Assembly: GCA_018656645.1 (NCBI GenBank)
Contig: JABHZL010000046.1
Span: 1-49,184 of the forward strand
Source of the DNA: Phycisphaerae bacterium
GTDB lineage: Bacteria > Planctomycetota > Phycisphaerae > Phycisphaerales > SM1A02
DNA length: 49,184 bases
Direction of reading: 5' to 3'
Part shown: positions 41,663 through 49,184 of the stretch, in pieces
Layout: every line of letters starts with the position of its first letter
Numbering within the stretch: position 1 is the stretch's first letter
Notes under the pieces: model-generated
Database searches by the model: none
Told to the model about the DNA's origin: nothing
Seen by the model: only the letters and a program-made list of their open reading frames with translations
Program-made: the position numbers and the translations under genes

Positions 41663-43201
41663 ATGACTACAACACTTACAAAACTCATTGATCACCCGCT
41701 CGTCGTTGACCCCTCAGAAGCAACTGACGATCACATCATTTCCTACAACCCAGCAACAGGGGAAGCAATCGCAGCCGTCAGAAAGCAGACGACTGCCGAA
41801 TATAACGACCAAATTGCTCGTTCGCACGCTGTGTTTAAGGAATGGCGAATGTTGCCAGCTCCAAAGCGAGGTGAAATTGTCCGCAGAATTGGTAATGCAT
41901 TCAGAGAATACGAACGTCCACTCGGTGAACTCGTCACGATGGAATGTGGGAAAATTATCGCAGAAGGCATCGGCGAAGTCGTCGAATGTATTGACATTGC
42001 CGATTTTGCTGTCGGTCTTTCAAGGCAACTGTATGGATTGACAATCGCATCAGAGCGACCACGTCATGCAATGATGGAGCAATGGCAACCACTAGGCACA
42101 ATCGGTGTTATTTCAGCATTCAATTTCCCCGTGGCAGTTTGGGCTTGGAACGCGATGGTCGCAGCAGTGTGCGGAGACACGACTGTTTGGAAACCGAGTG
42201 ACATTACACCCCTCACAGCAATTGCAATGACGAATGTTGCCCACGAAGTGATGCAAAACCAAGATATTTTTACTCCAGAAAATGGTGACCCCTGTGATGT
42301 ATTTGGTTTGGTCATCGGTACAGTTGAAGAAGTTGGCGAACCAATGATTGCCGATCGTCGATTACCACTTATCAGTGCAACAGGTTCTTGCAGAATGGGA
42401 CGACGTGTTGGCGAAGTTGTTGGCGGTCGATTAGGTCGCTCCTTACTTGAACTTGGCGGGAACAACGCAATCATCATCATGGACGATGCAGATTTGGATA
42501 TGGTTATTCGCGGCACGCTCTTTGGTGCAGTAGGCACAGCAGGGCAGCGATGTACATCAACCCGCCGCCTTCTTTGCCACGAATCTGTTGTGGATAAAGT
42601 GACAAACGGTTTACTTCAAGCATACTCCCAAGTGAGCATTGGAAATCCCCTTGATGATGCCACGCTCATGGGACCACTCATCAATCAGGCTTCAGTTGAT
42701 AACATGCGATCTTCGATTGAACAGGCGAAAAAAGAAGGATGTGAAATACTTTGCGGTGGCGTTGAGGGTATTGAACGTATGGAGGACCGCGATGGCCACT
42801 ACGTTGAACCAACAATTATTCGCGTTCCAAAAGGGACAATGCCAGAAGTCGTGAAAGAAGAAACCTTCGCGCCAATACTTTACATCTTTACAATCAATGA
42901 TCTTGATGAAGCACTTGCAATGCATAACGATGTTGACCAAGGACTCAGTAGCGCTATCTTTACAAACTCAATGCGAAACGCTGGCCGATTCTTATCACCA
43001 GAGGGTTCTGATTGCGGCATCGCAAATGTGAATATTGGAACAAGCGGCGCAGAAATTGGCGGCGCCTTTGGTGGAGAAAAAGATACAGGTGGTGGTCGCG
43101 AATCAGGTTCCGATGCATGGAAAGCATATATGCGACGCCAAACATGCACGACCAACTGGAGCGATGAAATGCCACTAGCGCAAGGCATCGAATTCGGTTG
43201 A
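41663..43201 (+). CDS. ALDH7-family aldehyde dehydrogenase
   Basis: The 512-residue NAD(P)-dependent aldehyde dehydrogenase contains the usual catalytic set: Asn154 (SAFNFP), Lys177 (VWKPSD), Glu263 (LLELGGNN) and the nucleophile Cys297 (GTAGQRCTST). The sequence resembles the ALDH7/antiquitin group, which oxidises 2-aminoadipate semialdehyde (piperideine-6-carboxylate) in lysine breakdown. The substrate is inferred from similarity by eye. Its stop overlaps a TTG start of the Nudix-like gene (TTGA). Confidence 0.88.
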   Translation: MTTTLTKLIDHPLVVDPSEATDDHIISYNPATGEAIAAVRKQTTAEYNDQIARSHAVFKEWRMLPAPKRGEIVRRIGNAFREYERPLGELVTMECGKIIAEGIGEVVECIDIADFAVGLSRQLYGLTIASERPRHAMMEQWQPLGTIGVISAFNFPVAVWAWNAMVAAVCGDTTVWKPSDITPLTAIAMTNVAHEVMQNQDIFTPENGDPCDVFGLVIGTVEEVGEPMIADRRLPLISATGSCRMGRRVGEVVGGRLGRSLLELGGNNAIIIMDDADLDMVIRGTLFGAVGTAGQRCTSTRRLLCHESVVDKVTNGLLQAYSQVSIGNPLDDATLMGPLINQASVDNMRSSIEQAKKEGCEILCGGVEGIERMEDRDGHYVEPTIIRVPKGTMPEVVKEETFAPILYIFTINDLDEALAMHNDVDQGLSSAIFTNSMRNAGRFLSPEGSDCGIANVNIGTSGAEIGGAFGGEKDTGGGRESGSDAWKAYMRRQTCTTNWSDEMPLAQGIEFG

Positions 43202-43827
43202 TACACCTTCGAAGACCAGCAACGTTGCACATCCAAGATGGAGTGTGGGTTCCACCCGCAGCAACGTTGGATGAAATAGACAAGCGATGGGATTCGATGT
43301 GTGCATCGAATCCCGCTTGTTTTGATGGTGAATTGTTGCATGTGCTTGGAGCGCAACGGAATGGTTGTGGTGGAGCGAATGTGCATTTGATCCCATGCTC
43401 ATACAGATTTTTCGCGGTTCAAACAGATGCTTTTGACATTGGAGTTCGCTCGCTTGGCGCGAAGGGGATTACGAAGTTTGACGGAAAGTATTTGTGGGGG
43501 AAACGGAGCGATTCCGTTCTCAATTATCAGCTTGTATGGGAATTGGCTCCAGCGGGTTGTGTTGAGCCCACAGTCAAACCAGCGACCACGATCGAACTTG
43601 AACTACAAGAAGAAACGGGTTTAGAGCTCGCAAGGCCGCCAAAAGAAATAGCACTTATTCAAGATCCAATTGCAAGAACGTGGGAATTGATTTATGAATT
43701 ACAGGTTAAAAGTTCCGATCTCAGTGGAAACCATGAATATACCGAACTGTGTTGGCGCGAAAGCGGGGACGTACCTACAGAGCGAAGCCCGATTACAAAT
43801 GATGTACTTACATTACTTGACGTCTAA
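43198..43827 (+). CDS. Nudix-like hydrolase coupled to the ALDH7 gene
   Basis: The C-terminal half holds a Nudix-box-like segment: ELAPAGCVEPTVKPATTIEL followed by ELQEETGLEL, with the E-E-T-G core intact. The usual REL arginine is replaced (LELQEETG), and the spacing before it is atypical. The N-terminal 100 residues do not match a family I recognise, but contain beta strands typical of the fold (VHLIPCSYRFFAVQT, KFDGKYLWGKRSD). A nucleoside-diphosphate-linked substrate is inferred. The start is TTG, overlapping the dehydrogenase stop by four bases. The last 15 bases overlap the convergent gene at 43813-44139. Confidence 0.65.
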   Translation: MIHLRRPATLHIQDGVWVPPAATLDEIDKRWDSMCASNPACFDGELLHVLGAQRNGCGGANVHLIPCSYRFFAVQTDAFDIGVRSLGAKGITKFDGKYLWGKRSDSVLNYQLVWELAPAGCVEPTVKPATTIELELQEETGLELARPPKEIALIQDPIARTWELIYELQVKSSDLSGNHEYTELCWRESGDVPTERSPITNDVLTLLDV

Positions 43828-44139
43828 ATACTGAACGACACTTTTTACATCGTTCATGATTTGTGGAGTCACGCGTATGGTAAAACTTGCACCCGTTTCG
43901 CAACGAGCAGTTCGTGTTGCTCGTGGACGATCAAACCAAACGCGGCCAGCGCGGATTGTGTGTTTGATGTCTTTCTGTTTTCTGCGACGTTGAAGCATCT
44001 TCAGGTCACGCTTTTTGTCATCTTGCATCCACATGAGACGTTCAATGGTCTTCTTCGCTGCAGGGCGGGTTGGCACTGTTGCGATTGTGAAAGTCATTTC
44101 AGTATTTGGGACAATTTGGTCTTTTGTAGTTGCTGACAT
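43813..44139 (-). CDS. Small basic protein, unknown
   Basis: I do not recognise this 108-residue protein. It is strongly basic in the middle (KKRDLKMLQRRRKQKDIKH), begins MSATTKDQIVPNTEMTFTIA, and ends with a beta-rich GASFTIRVTPQIMNDVKSV. Such composition suggests nucleic-acid or ribosome association, but this is a guess. GGAG lies about nine bases before the ATG at 44139, which fixes the start against a longer frame. Its 3' end overlaps that of the Nudix-like gene by 15 bases, so the two are convergent and likely interfere with each other. Confidence 0.6.
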   Translation of the reverse strand: MSATTKDQIVPNTEMTFTIATVPTRPAAKKTIERLMWMQDDKKRDLKMLQRRRKQKDIKHTIRAGRVWFDRPRATRTARCETGASFTIRVTPQIMNDVKSVVQYLDVK

Positions 44140-44142
44140 AGT

Positions 44143-44187
44143 GTGCTCCGTTTCGGGAGAGCGCCATTTCGGGGGTGCTCCGTTTCG
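44143..44187. repeat. 13-bp direct repeat upstream of the small basic protein gene
   Basis: GTGCTCCGTTTCG occurs at 44143-44155 and again at 44175-44187, with starts 32 bases apart. It lies immediately upstream of the start at 44139 and includes the GGAG ribosome site in its first copy. It may be an operator or a recent duplication. Confidence 0.5.
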
Positions 44188-44283
44188 AGCCACGTATTGT
44201 ATCAATCAAGCGTAATTTGGCAAGGTCATGTTTGAAATAACGGTACAATGCCATGTTGAGGGGTTTTTACTAGGGTATTTTTT

Positions 44284-46146
44284 ATGACACAGACCAGCAC
44301 AAGCCAAATTTCATCGGTCTCCGTACGTTTTTGTGGTGACAGTGGTGATGGTATGCAAATGGTGGGTTCTCAATTTACCGACAGTGTTGCAACCGCGGGA
44401 AATGATTTTGCTACAGCTCCCGATTTTCCTTCGGAGATCAGGGCGCCAAAAGGAACGATTTTCGGCGTGTCTGGATTCCAAGTGCAATTTGCAAGTACTG
44501 ACATCCATACTCCTGGGGACACTGTGCACGCAATGATCGCGATGAATCCAGCTGGTTTTAAAAGTAACATTGGCGACGTTGAACATGGTGGTCTTGTAAT
44601 TGTCAACGTAGATGAGTTTGATAAAAAGCACTTAGAAAAATGTGGATACGCAGAGGGTTACAACCCACTCGACGATGAAGACATTACAACGAGATACAAA
44701 ATATGTCGTGTTCCAATGAGTCGTCTTACTAGAGAGTCGCTTGCAAGCGATGAAGATATTTCTGTTAAAGATATCGATCGGTGCAGAAACATGTTCGCCC
44801 TTGGCATTGTCTGTTGGTTGTATTCACGTGATATTCAACCAACGATTGAAAGGCTACAGCATTACTTTGGCACAATTAAAAAGAAACCACATATTGCCGA
44901 TCTAAATGTGTCGGCAATCAAAGCGGGGTTTTATTTTGGTGAAACAGCGGAACTTTTTCCAGCACGATACGAAGTTGCTCCAGCTGCATTGCCAAAGGGT
45001 GAATACCGGCGTATTTCTGGAAACGAAGCGCTTGTGCTTGGCTTGACAATTGCTTCCTCAAAAGCAGATCGAGAATTGTTTTACGCGAGTTATCCCATAA
45101 CCCCAGCATCGGATGTGCTACATGGTTTAGCAAGACTAAAACAATACGGAGTTCGTACGTTTCAAGCAGAAGACGAAATTGCAGCAGTCATGTCGGCGAT
45201 CGGCGCATCGTTTGCTGGGGACATTGCAGTTTCTGGAACTTCTGGCCCGGGCTTAGCGCTAAAAAGTGAAGCGATAGGTCTTGCTGTCATGATGGAATTG
45301 CCATTGATTGTTCTGAATGTGCAGCGAGTCGGCCCAGCGACTGGAATGCCCACCAAGTCAGAGCAAGCAGATTTATTGCAAGCAATGTTTGGTAGACCAG
45401 GCGAAAGCCCTGTTATCGTTCTTGCTGCGTCTTCTCCAAGCAACTGTTTTGATATGGCGATTGAAGCAGTGCGATTATCAACTCGTGCAATGTGTCCTGT
45501 TGTCCTCCTTAGTGACGGATCGATTGCAAATGCTGCTGAACCTTGGTGCATTCCTGATGTGAAACAAATTTCAACAATAGAAACTCCGAAACCTGTTGCT
45601 GGCGACGCAAATTTCCAGCCCTACAAAAGAAATGCTGAAACATTAGTCCGTGCGTGGGCAACTCCAGGCATAAAGGGATTAGAACATCGAATCGGTGGAC
45701 TTGAAAAAGAAGATGGCAGTGGAAATGTTTGTTATGACCATGAGAACCACGCAAAAATGACATCGTTTCGATCAGAAAAAATAAAGTGTTTAGAAGATGT
45801 TATTCCAGAGTTAGAGGTTGAAGGCGAAGGTGAGACGCTCGTTCTCGGTTGGGGTGGTACGCGAGGTACTATTTTGACTGCTGCAAAACAATTGCGTGAA
45901 GATGGTGTGCAAGTTGCAACTGCGCATTTGCATTACATCAATCCATTTCCGAAAAATCTAGGTGAGGTTTTATCTCGTTACAAACAAGTCATCATTCCTG
46001 AACTCAACGCAGGACAACTTCGGATGCTCATACGCAATGCGTTTCTTATTGATGCAATTGGAATTAGTAATCTTTCAGGACGCTCCTTTTTTGTACAAGA
46101 CCTTGTTGAAAAAATTGCATCTGTGATTCAAGGAGTTGAAGCATGA
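44284..46146 (+). CDS. korA: 2-oxoglutarate/2-oxoacid:ferredoxin oxidoreductase, fused gamma-alpha subunit
   Basis: This subunit catalyses oxidative decarboxylation of a 2-oxoacid to acyl-CoA with ferredoxin as acceptor, together with KorB. Residues of about 1-200 form the gamma domain (RFCGDSGDGMQMVGSQF, FPSEIRAPKGTIFGVSGFQV). The alpha domain follows (YPITPASDVLHGLAR, FQAEDEIAAVMSAIGASFAG, SGTSGPGLALKSEAIGLA, GPATGMPTKSEQADLL). This order and the 620-residue length fit KorA-type fused enzymes; 2-oxoglutarate is the likeliest substrate but others are possible. TAGGGT ends seven bases before the ATG, and an AGGG sits in the same place. It overlaps korB by four bases. Confidence 0.92.
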   Translation: MTQTSTSQISSVSVRFCGDSGDGMQMVGSQFTDSVATAGNDFATAPDFPSEIRAPKGTIFGVSGFQVQFASTDIHTPGDTVHAMIAMNPAGFKSNIGDVEHGGLVIVNVDEFDKKHLEKCGYAEGYNPLDDEDITTRYKICRVPMSRLTRESLASDEDISVKDIDRCRNMFALGIVCWLYSRDIQPTIERLQHYFGTIKKKPHIADLNVSAIKAGFYFGETAELFPARYEVAPAALPKGEYRRISGNEALVLGLTIASSKADRELFYASYPITPASDVLHGLARLKQYGVRTFQAEDEIAAVMSAIGASFAGDIAVSGTSGPGLALKSEAIGLAVMMELPLIVLNVQRVGPATGMPTKSEQADLLQAMFGRPGESPVIVLAASSPSNCFDMAIEAVRLSTRAMCPVVLLSDGSIANAAEPWCIPDVKQISTIETPKPVAGDANFQPYKRNAETLVRAWATPGIKGLEHRIGGLEKEDGSGNVCYDHENHAKMTSFRSEKIKCLEDVIPELEVEGEGETLVLGWGGTRGTILTAAKQLREDGVQVATAHLHYINPFPKNLGEVLSRYKQVIIPELNAGQLRMLIRNAFLIDAIGISNLSGRSFFVQDLVEKIASVIQGVEA

Positions 46147-47147
46147 GCGACGTCTCCTTGCCAACATATAAGCCCAAAGATTTTGCAACCGATCAAGATG
46201 TCCGTTGGTGTCCGGGATGCGGTGATTACGCAGTTCTTACTGCAATGCGAAAAACGGTAGCAAATCTTGGTGTGAAACGTGAAGATGTCGTGTTTGTTTC
46301 TGGCATCGGCTGCGCAGCACGTTTTCCGTATTACATGAATACGTATGGCGCGCATACATTGCATGGTCGCGCGCCAGCATTTGCAACTGGTGTGAAACTT
46401 GCAAATTCAGCACTGACTGTCTTTGTTGTTTCTGGCGATGGTGATTTACTTTCTATTGGTGGGAACCACACGATTCATACGATGCGAAGAAATATCGACA
46501 TCAATATTGTGCTCCTCAATAACAAAATTTATGGGTTGACAAAAGGGCAGTATTCACCAACAAGTGAAGTGGGGAAAATTACAAAGTCGACACCTCATGG
46601 TTCTCTTGATGCGCCGATGAATCCAATTGCGATGGCAATTGCAAGCGGCTGCACGTACGTAGCTCGTTCTCTTGACGTTGATGTCAAATTACTGACGCAG
46701 TTACTTGATCGCGGTGCTCGGCATCGAGGCACTTCGTTTGTCGAGGTGTACCAAGATTGCAATGTGTTTAATCATGAAGCGTGGTTTTATGCTTCTCAAA
46801 AAGATACGCGGAGTGAAAATACAATTCTTCTTGAACATGGAAAGCCCTTGGTGTTTGGGAAAGAACATGAAAATGCGATTTGCCGAGTTGGTGATGCCAT
46901 AGAAATTGGATCACCTGAAAGTGATTCAGTTTTGGTGCATGATGAAACAAGTATTGAGCAAGCCTTTTTACTAAGTCAACTTTTTCAACCAGCGTTTCCT
47001 GAACCACTTGGTGTTTTTTATATTGATGATTCGCAACCAACATATAATGACATGTTGCATGAACAAATTGATGACGTAAAAACGAAACATGGCGATGTTG
47101 ATTTGCAAACACTTGTTTCAGGTTCGCATACATGGACAATCAGATGA
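46143..47147 (+). CDS. korB: 2-oxoacid:ferredoxin oxidoreductase beta subunit
   Basis: The beta subunit binds thiamine diphosphate. WCPGCGDYAVLTAMRKTV lies near the N-terminus. The TPP-binding segment GDGDLLSIGGNHTIHTMRRN and the following NNKIYGLTKGQYSPTSEVG are intact. No ferredoxin-type cluster domain is fused. The 334-residue length is usual for this class. It is coupled to korA by ATGA, and its stop overlaps the mnmG start by ATGA. Confidence 0.94.
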   Translation: MSDVSLPTYKPKDFATDQDVRWCPGCGDYAVLTAMRKTVANLGVKREDVVFVSGIGCAARFPYYMNTYGAHTLHGRAPAFATGVKLANSALTVFVVSGDGDLLSIGGNHTIHTMRRNIDINIVLLNNKIYGLTKGQYSPTSEVGKITKSTPHGSLDAPMNPIAMAIASGCTYVARSLDVDVKLLTQLLDRGARHRGTSFVEVYQDCNVFNHEAWFYASQKDTRSENTILLEHGKPLVFGKEHENAICRVGDAIEIGSPESDSVLVHDETSIEQAFLLSQLFQPAFPEPLGVFYIDDSQPTYNDMLHEQIDDVKTKHGDVDLQTLVSGSHTWTIR

Positions 47148-48955
47148 TGGCTAAGACGTTTGATGTGATTGTTATCGGTGGAGGGCATGCAGGGATAGAA
47201 GCAGCATGGGCTGCTTCATCAGTATTACCAAATGGTGAAATTGCATTTATCACAATGGACCCTAGAAACATAGGTGTGATGTCTTGTAATCCAGCAATTG
47301 GCGGGCTTGGAAAGGGACAAATAGTTCGCGAAATTGATGCGCTTGGCGGCATCATGGCAAGAGCAATCGATGCAACAGGCATCATGTTCAAAATGTTAAA
47401 TACATCCAAAGGGCCAGCAGTTTGGGGACCACGCGCGCAAGCCGACAAAGATGCGTACCGCGATGAAGTGCAACGGTTGATAGCAACGCGCAATAACATC
47501 AAAGTTATTGAAGCAACAATAGATGATCTTCTTGTTGAAGAGGGCAAAATTAAAGGTGTGATGCTCGATGAACCTGTGTATGCAAACGCAGTAGTCCTCA
47601 CAACAGGTACATTTATGCGAGGGCTTATGCACACTGGTGATACGCAAGAGAAGGGCGGCCGTGTTGGTGAGGGGACGGCGGATGGTATTTCAACAACACT
47701 TCGGGGGCTTGGTTTTGAACTTGGCAGACTGAAAACAGGAACGCCGCCGAGGCTTTCAAAGAAAAGTATTGATTGGGAATCATTGAAAGTGCAACTTGGC
47801 GATGAAACGCCAACACCGTTTAGCGATTTTCTGCAGAAAGATTTTCCATCATTATCCCAAGTTGATTGCAGAATTACTGCCACTACTTCTGAAATGCACG
47901 AACAGATCAAAGCAAATCTTGACCGAGCGCCAATGTACAACGATCAAATAGATGCTGAAAGTGGTCCTCGATATTGTCCATCGATCGAAGACAAGGTCGT
48001 TCGATTCGCAGAGCGAACATCGCATCATGTTTTTCTTGAACCAGAGACAGTTGACGGTGATTCGGTGTACTGCAACGGTATTTCGACCTCGCTTCCAAAG
48101 GACATTCAAAAACTCCTTATTCCGATGATGCAAGGATGCGAAAACGCTGAAATTTTGCAATACGGCTATGCGGTTGAATACGACATCGTGCGACCTCATC
48201 AAATTGACGCCACATGCATGACTAAAAGTGTTCGGGGGTTGTTTCTCGCAGGTCAAATCAACGGTACAAGTGGGTATGAAGAAGCAGCTGGGCAGGGACT
48301 TATAGCTGGTTTAAATGCAGCAAGATTAATTTCGGGGGTGGAGCCAATTCGCCTTGGTCGTGAACAAGCGTACATTGGCGTCATGATGGATGATATTGTT
48401 ACAACAACCCCACGCGAACCGTATCGAATGTTTACAAGTAGGGCGGAACATCGACTGTTGCTTCGCGCGGATAATTCAGACGAGCGTTTAACTCCACTCG
48501 GCAGAGAGCTTGGATTGGTGTGCGACGAGCGATGGAACGCTTGGGAGAAGCGCAAGCAAGAGCTCTACACAATCAAAGAAGAAATTGAAAAACGAAAACT
48601 TGGACAACTCGCAAAACGCTCAGATACAACAATCAAAGAATTGCAATCAAAGTTATCAGAGTTTGATCCCAAACTTGTGCATAGAGTTGTTTCTGACATT
48701 CGGTATGAAGGGTATGTTGTTCGTCAGCAAGCAGAAATCAAACGACAGGCAAAATCCGAAGGCAGAAAAATACCCCAAGAATTAAAACCAGAAACAATTT
48801 CTGGTCTTCGCAACGAAGCAATAGATGTATTGAACGAATTTAAGCCAGCAACGCTCGGTCAAGCGTCCCGACTTGCAGGCATTACACCCGCCGACATCAC
48901 CCTTATTTCAATTGCGATACAGCGTTTAGGCACCAATAAATTAACTAGTGGATAA
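47144..48955 (+). CDS. mnmG: tRNA uridine-5-carboxymethylaminomethyl modification enzyme MnmG
   Basis: MnmG (GidA) works with MnmE to modify U34 of certain tRNAs. The FAD-binding motif GGGHAGIEAAWAAS, the signature CNPAIGGLGKGQIVREIDALGG, KGPAVWGPRAQADK and the C-terminal FTSRAEHRLLLRADNSDERL are clear. The 603-residue length is typical. I chose 47144 because its ATG overlaps the korB stop as ATGA; an ATG at 47132 adds four residues. No mnmE lies nearby, and coupling to a ferredoxin-dependent oxidoreductase is unusual. Confidence 0.97.
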   Translation: MMAKTFDVIVIGGGHAGIEAAWAASSVLPNGEIAFITMDPRNIGVMSCNPAIGGLGKGQIVREIDALGGIMARAIDATGIMFKMLNTSKGPAVWGPRAQADKDAYRDEVQRLIATRNNIKVIEATIDDLLVEEGKIKGVMLDEPVYANAVVLTTGTFMRGLMHTGDTQEKGGRVGEGTADGISTTLRGLGFELGRLKTGTPPRLSKKSIDWESLKVQLGDETPTPFSDFLQKDFPSLSQVDCRITATTSEMHEQIKANLDRAPMYNDQIDAESGPRYCPSIEDKVVRFAERTSHHVFLEPETVDGDSVYCNGISTSLPKDIQKLLIPMMQGCENAEILQYGYAVEYDIVRPHQIDATCMTKSVRGLFLAGQINGTSGYEEAAGQGLIAGLNAARLISGVEPIRLGREQAYIGVMMDDIVTTTPREPYRMFTSRAEHRLLLRADNSDERLTPLGRELGLVCDERWNAWEKRKQELYTIKEEIEKRKLGQLAKRSDTTIKELQSKLSEFDPKLVHRVVSDIRYEGYVVRQQAEIKRQAKSEGRKIPQELKPETISGLRNEAIDVLNEFKPATLGQASRLAGITPADITLISIAIQRLGTNKLTSG

Positions 48956-49013
48956 TTTGATGTTTTTTAAATATTTTTATACACACTATTTTTTGAACTC
49001 TTAGTATATGGCA

Positions 49014-49184
49014 ATGATGTCTCCTAAAGAAGCACGAGCATTAATGATGGAGTGGGTTGAAAGCGATGCACTGCGCACGCACATGGAGTGCGTCGCTGCT
49101 TGCATGGAATCATATTGCAGTGGTGATGAAGAAGATCGTAGCCGTTGGATTGTTACCGGTTTACTTCACGACTTTGATTATGAA
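49014..49184 (+). CDS. HD-domain hydrolase, 5' end only
   Basis: The frame runs off the right edge. The visible 57 residues include ALRTHMECVAACMESYC and end in WIVTGLLHDFDYE, the His-Asp (HD) metal motif typical of HD-superfamily phosphohydrolases. The function cannot be given from this fragment. TAGTAT at 49002-49007 lies six bases before the ATG at 49014; ATGs at 49008 and 49017 are alternatives. The 58-base spacer after mnmG is AT-rich. Confidence 0.7.
   Translation, partial: MMSPKEARALMMEWVESDALRTHMECVAACMESYCSGDEEDRSRWIVTGLLHDFDYE

Noticed and set aside
42064-42537. Open frame antisense to the ALDH7 gene (157 codons)
   Set aside because: It mirrors catalytic ALDH sequence and lacks its own start signals or domain.
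47140-47940. Long open frame antisense to mnmG (266 codons)
   Set aside because: It lies wholly within the conserved mnmG coding region, has no recognisable domain and is Ser/Pro-rich as expected of a shadow frame.
1-49184. CRISPR array, insertion sequence, prophage, tRNA or rRNA
   Set aside because: I looked for regular spaced repeats, transposase or integrase motifs and tRNA arms in all gaps and found none.

Overview
The window is a chromosomal stretch of moderately AT-rich DNA from a planctomycete, most likely a marine member of the Phycisphaerae. The signs are secreted proteins carrying paired dockerin-like calcium loops (GDVNxDxxVDVSDLL...DAWG type), an adjacent DUF1800/DUF1501 pair with a twin-arginine signal, ASPIC/UnbV and VCBS-repeat lipoproteins, a very long SecA, and LptE- and BamD-like outer-membrane assembly proteins. 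I see no rRNA, tRNA, insertion sequence, prophage or CRISPR array. The lineage is inferred from protein character, not from a marker gene tree.

Layout. 1-677: end of a DUF697 protein, then a structured gap with a doubtful short ORF. 678-6720 (minus): three secreted proteins (LVIVD-repeat, VCBS-repeat and di-haem c-type oxidoreductase), all with dockerin-like modules. 6821-9153 (plus): a translationally coupled TPR lipoprotein and CRTAC1-type lipoprotein. 9182-14243 (minus): DUF1501, DUF1800 and the copper ATPase CopA. 14377-18779 (plus): a small secreted protein and SecA. 18792-20542 (minus): a polytopic membrane protein and a DUF4442/hotdog protein. 20585-23022 (plus): a TIM-barrel sugar-phosphate isomerase-like protein and a gamma-glutamyltransferase lipoprotein. 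23108-26338 (minus): tsf, rpsB, pyrC, then a cysteine-rich lipoprotein gene at 26415-26834. 26951-28595 (plus): a short UvrC and a DUF167 protein. 28670-32307 (minus): ftsH, lptE-like and a BamD-like TPR gene. 32425-40838 (plus): the flagellar export and regulation cluster fliO-P-Q-R-flhB-flhA-flhF-flhG and a FliA/WhiG-type sigma factor. 40969-43827: 3-oxoacid CoA-transferase subunit B (minus), divergent from an ALDH7-type dehydrogenase coupled to a Nudix-like gene. 43813-44139 (minus): an unrecognised small basic protein. 44284-49184 (plus): korA-korB-mnmG and the start of an HD-domain gene.

The genes fall into functional blocks: envelope biogenesis and protein export (secA, ftsH, lptE-like, bamD-like), flagellar assembly (fliO to fliA), translation (rpsB, tsf, mnmG), central carbon and acyl-CoA metabolism (korAB, scoB, ALDH7), copper export, and a planctomycete-type secretome. 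Many genes overlap by ATGA, GTGA, TTGA or TAATG, so translational coupling is common.

The most striking non-gene signal is in the start regions. About a dozen first-of-unit genes have a TANNNT hexamer (TATAAT, TAGAAT, TATTAT, TATGAT and similar) ending 6-9 bases before the ATG and no Shine-Dalgarno sequence, as expected for leaderless mRNAs. Other genes have a clear GGAG-type site. I used this signature to choose several starts. I did not find a convincing new defence or mobile system. The better leads are the leaderless signature, an FlhB with NPTT in place of NPTH, a cysteine-rich repeat lipoprotein, the dockerin/di-haem secretion cluster, a dyad and direct repeat upstream of copA, and a recurring TACCT/AGGTA palindrome.
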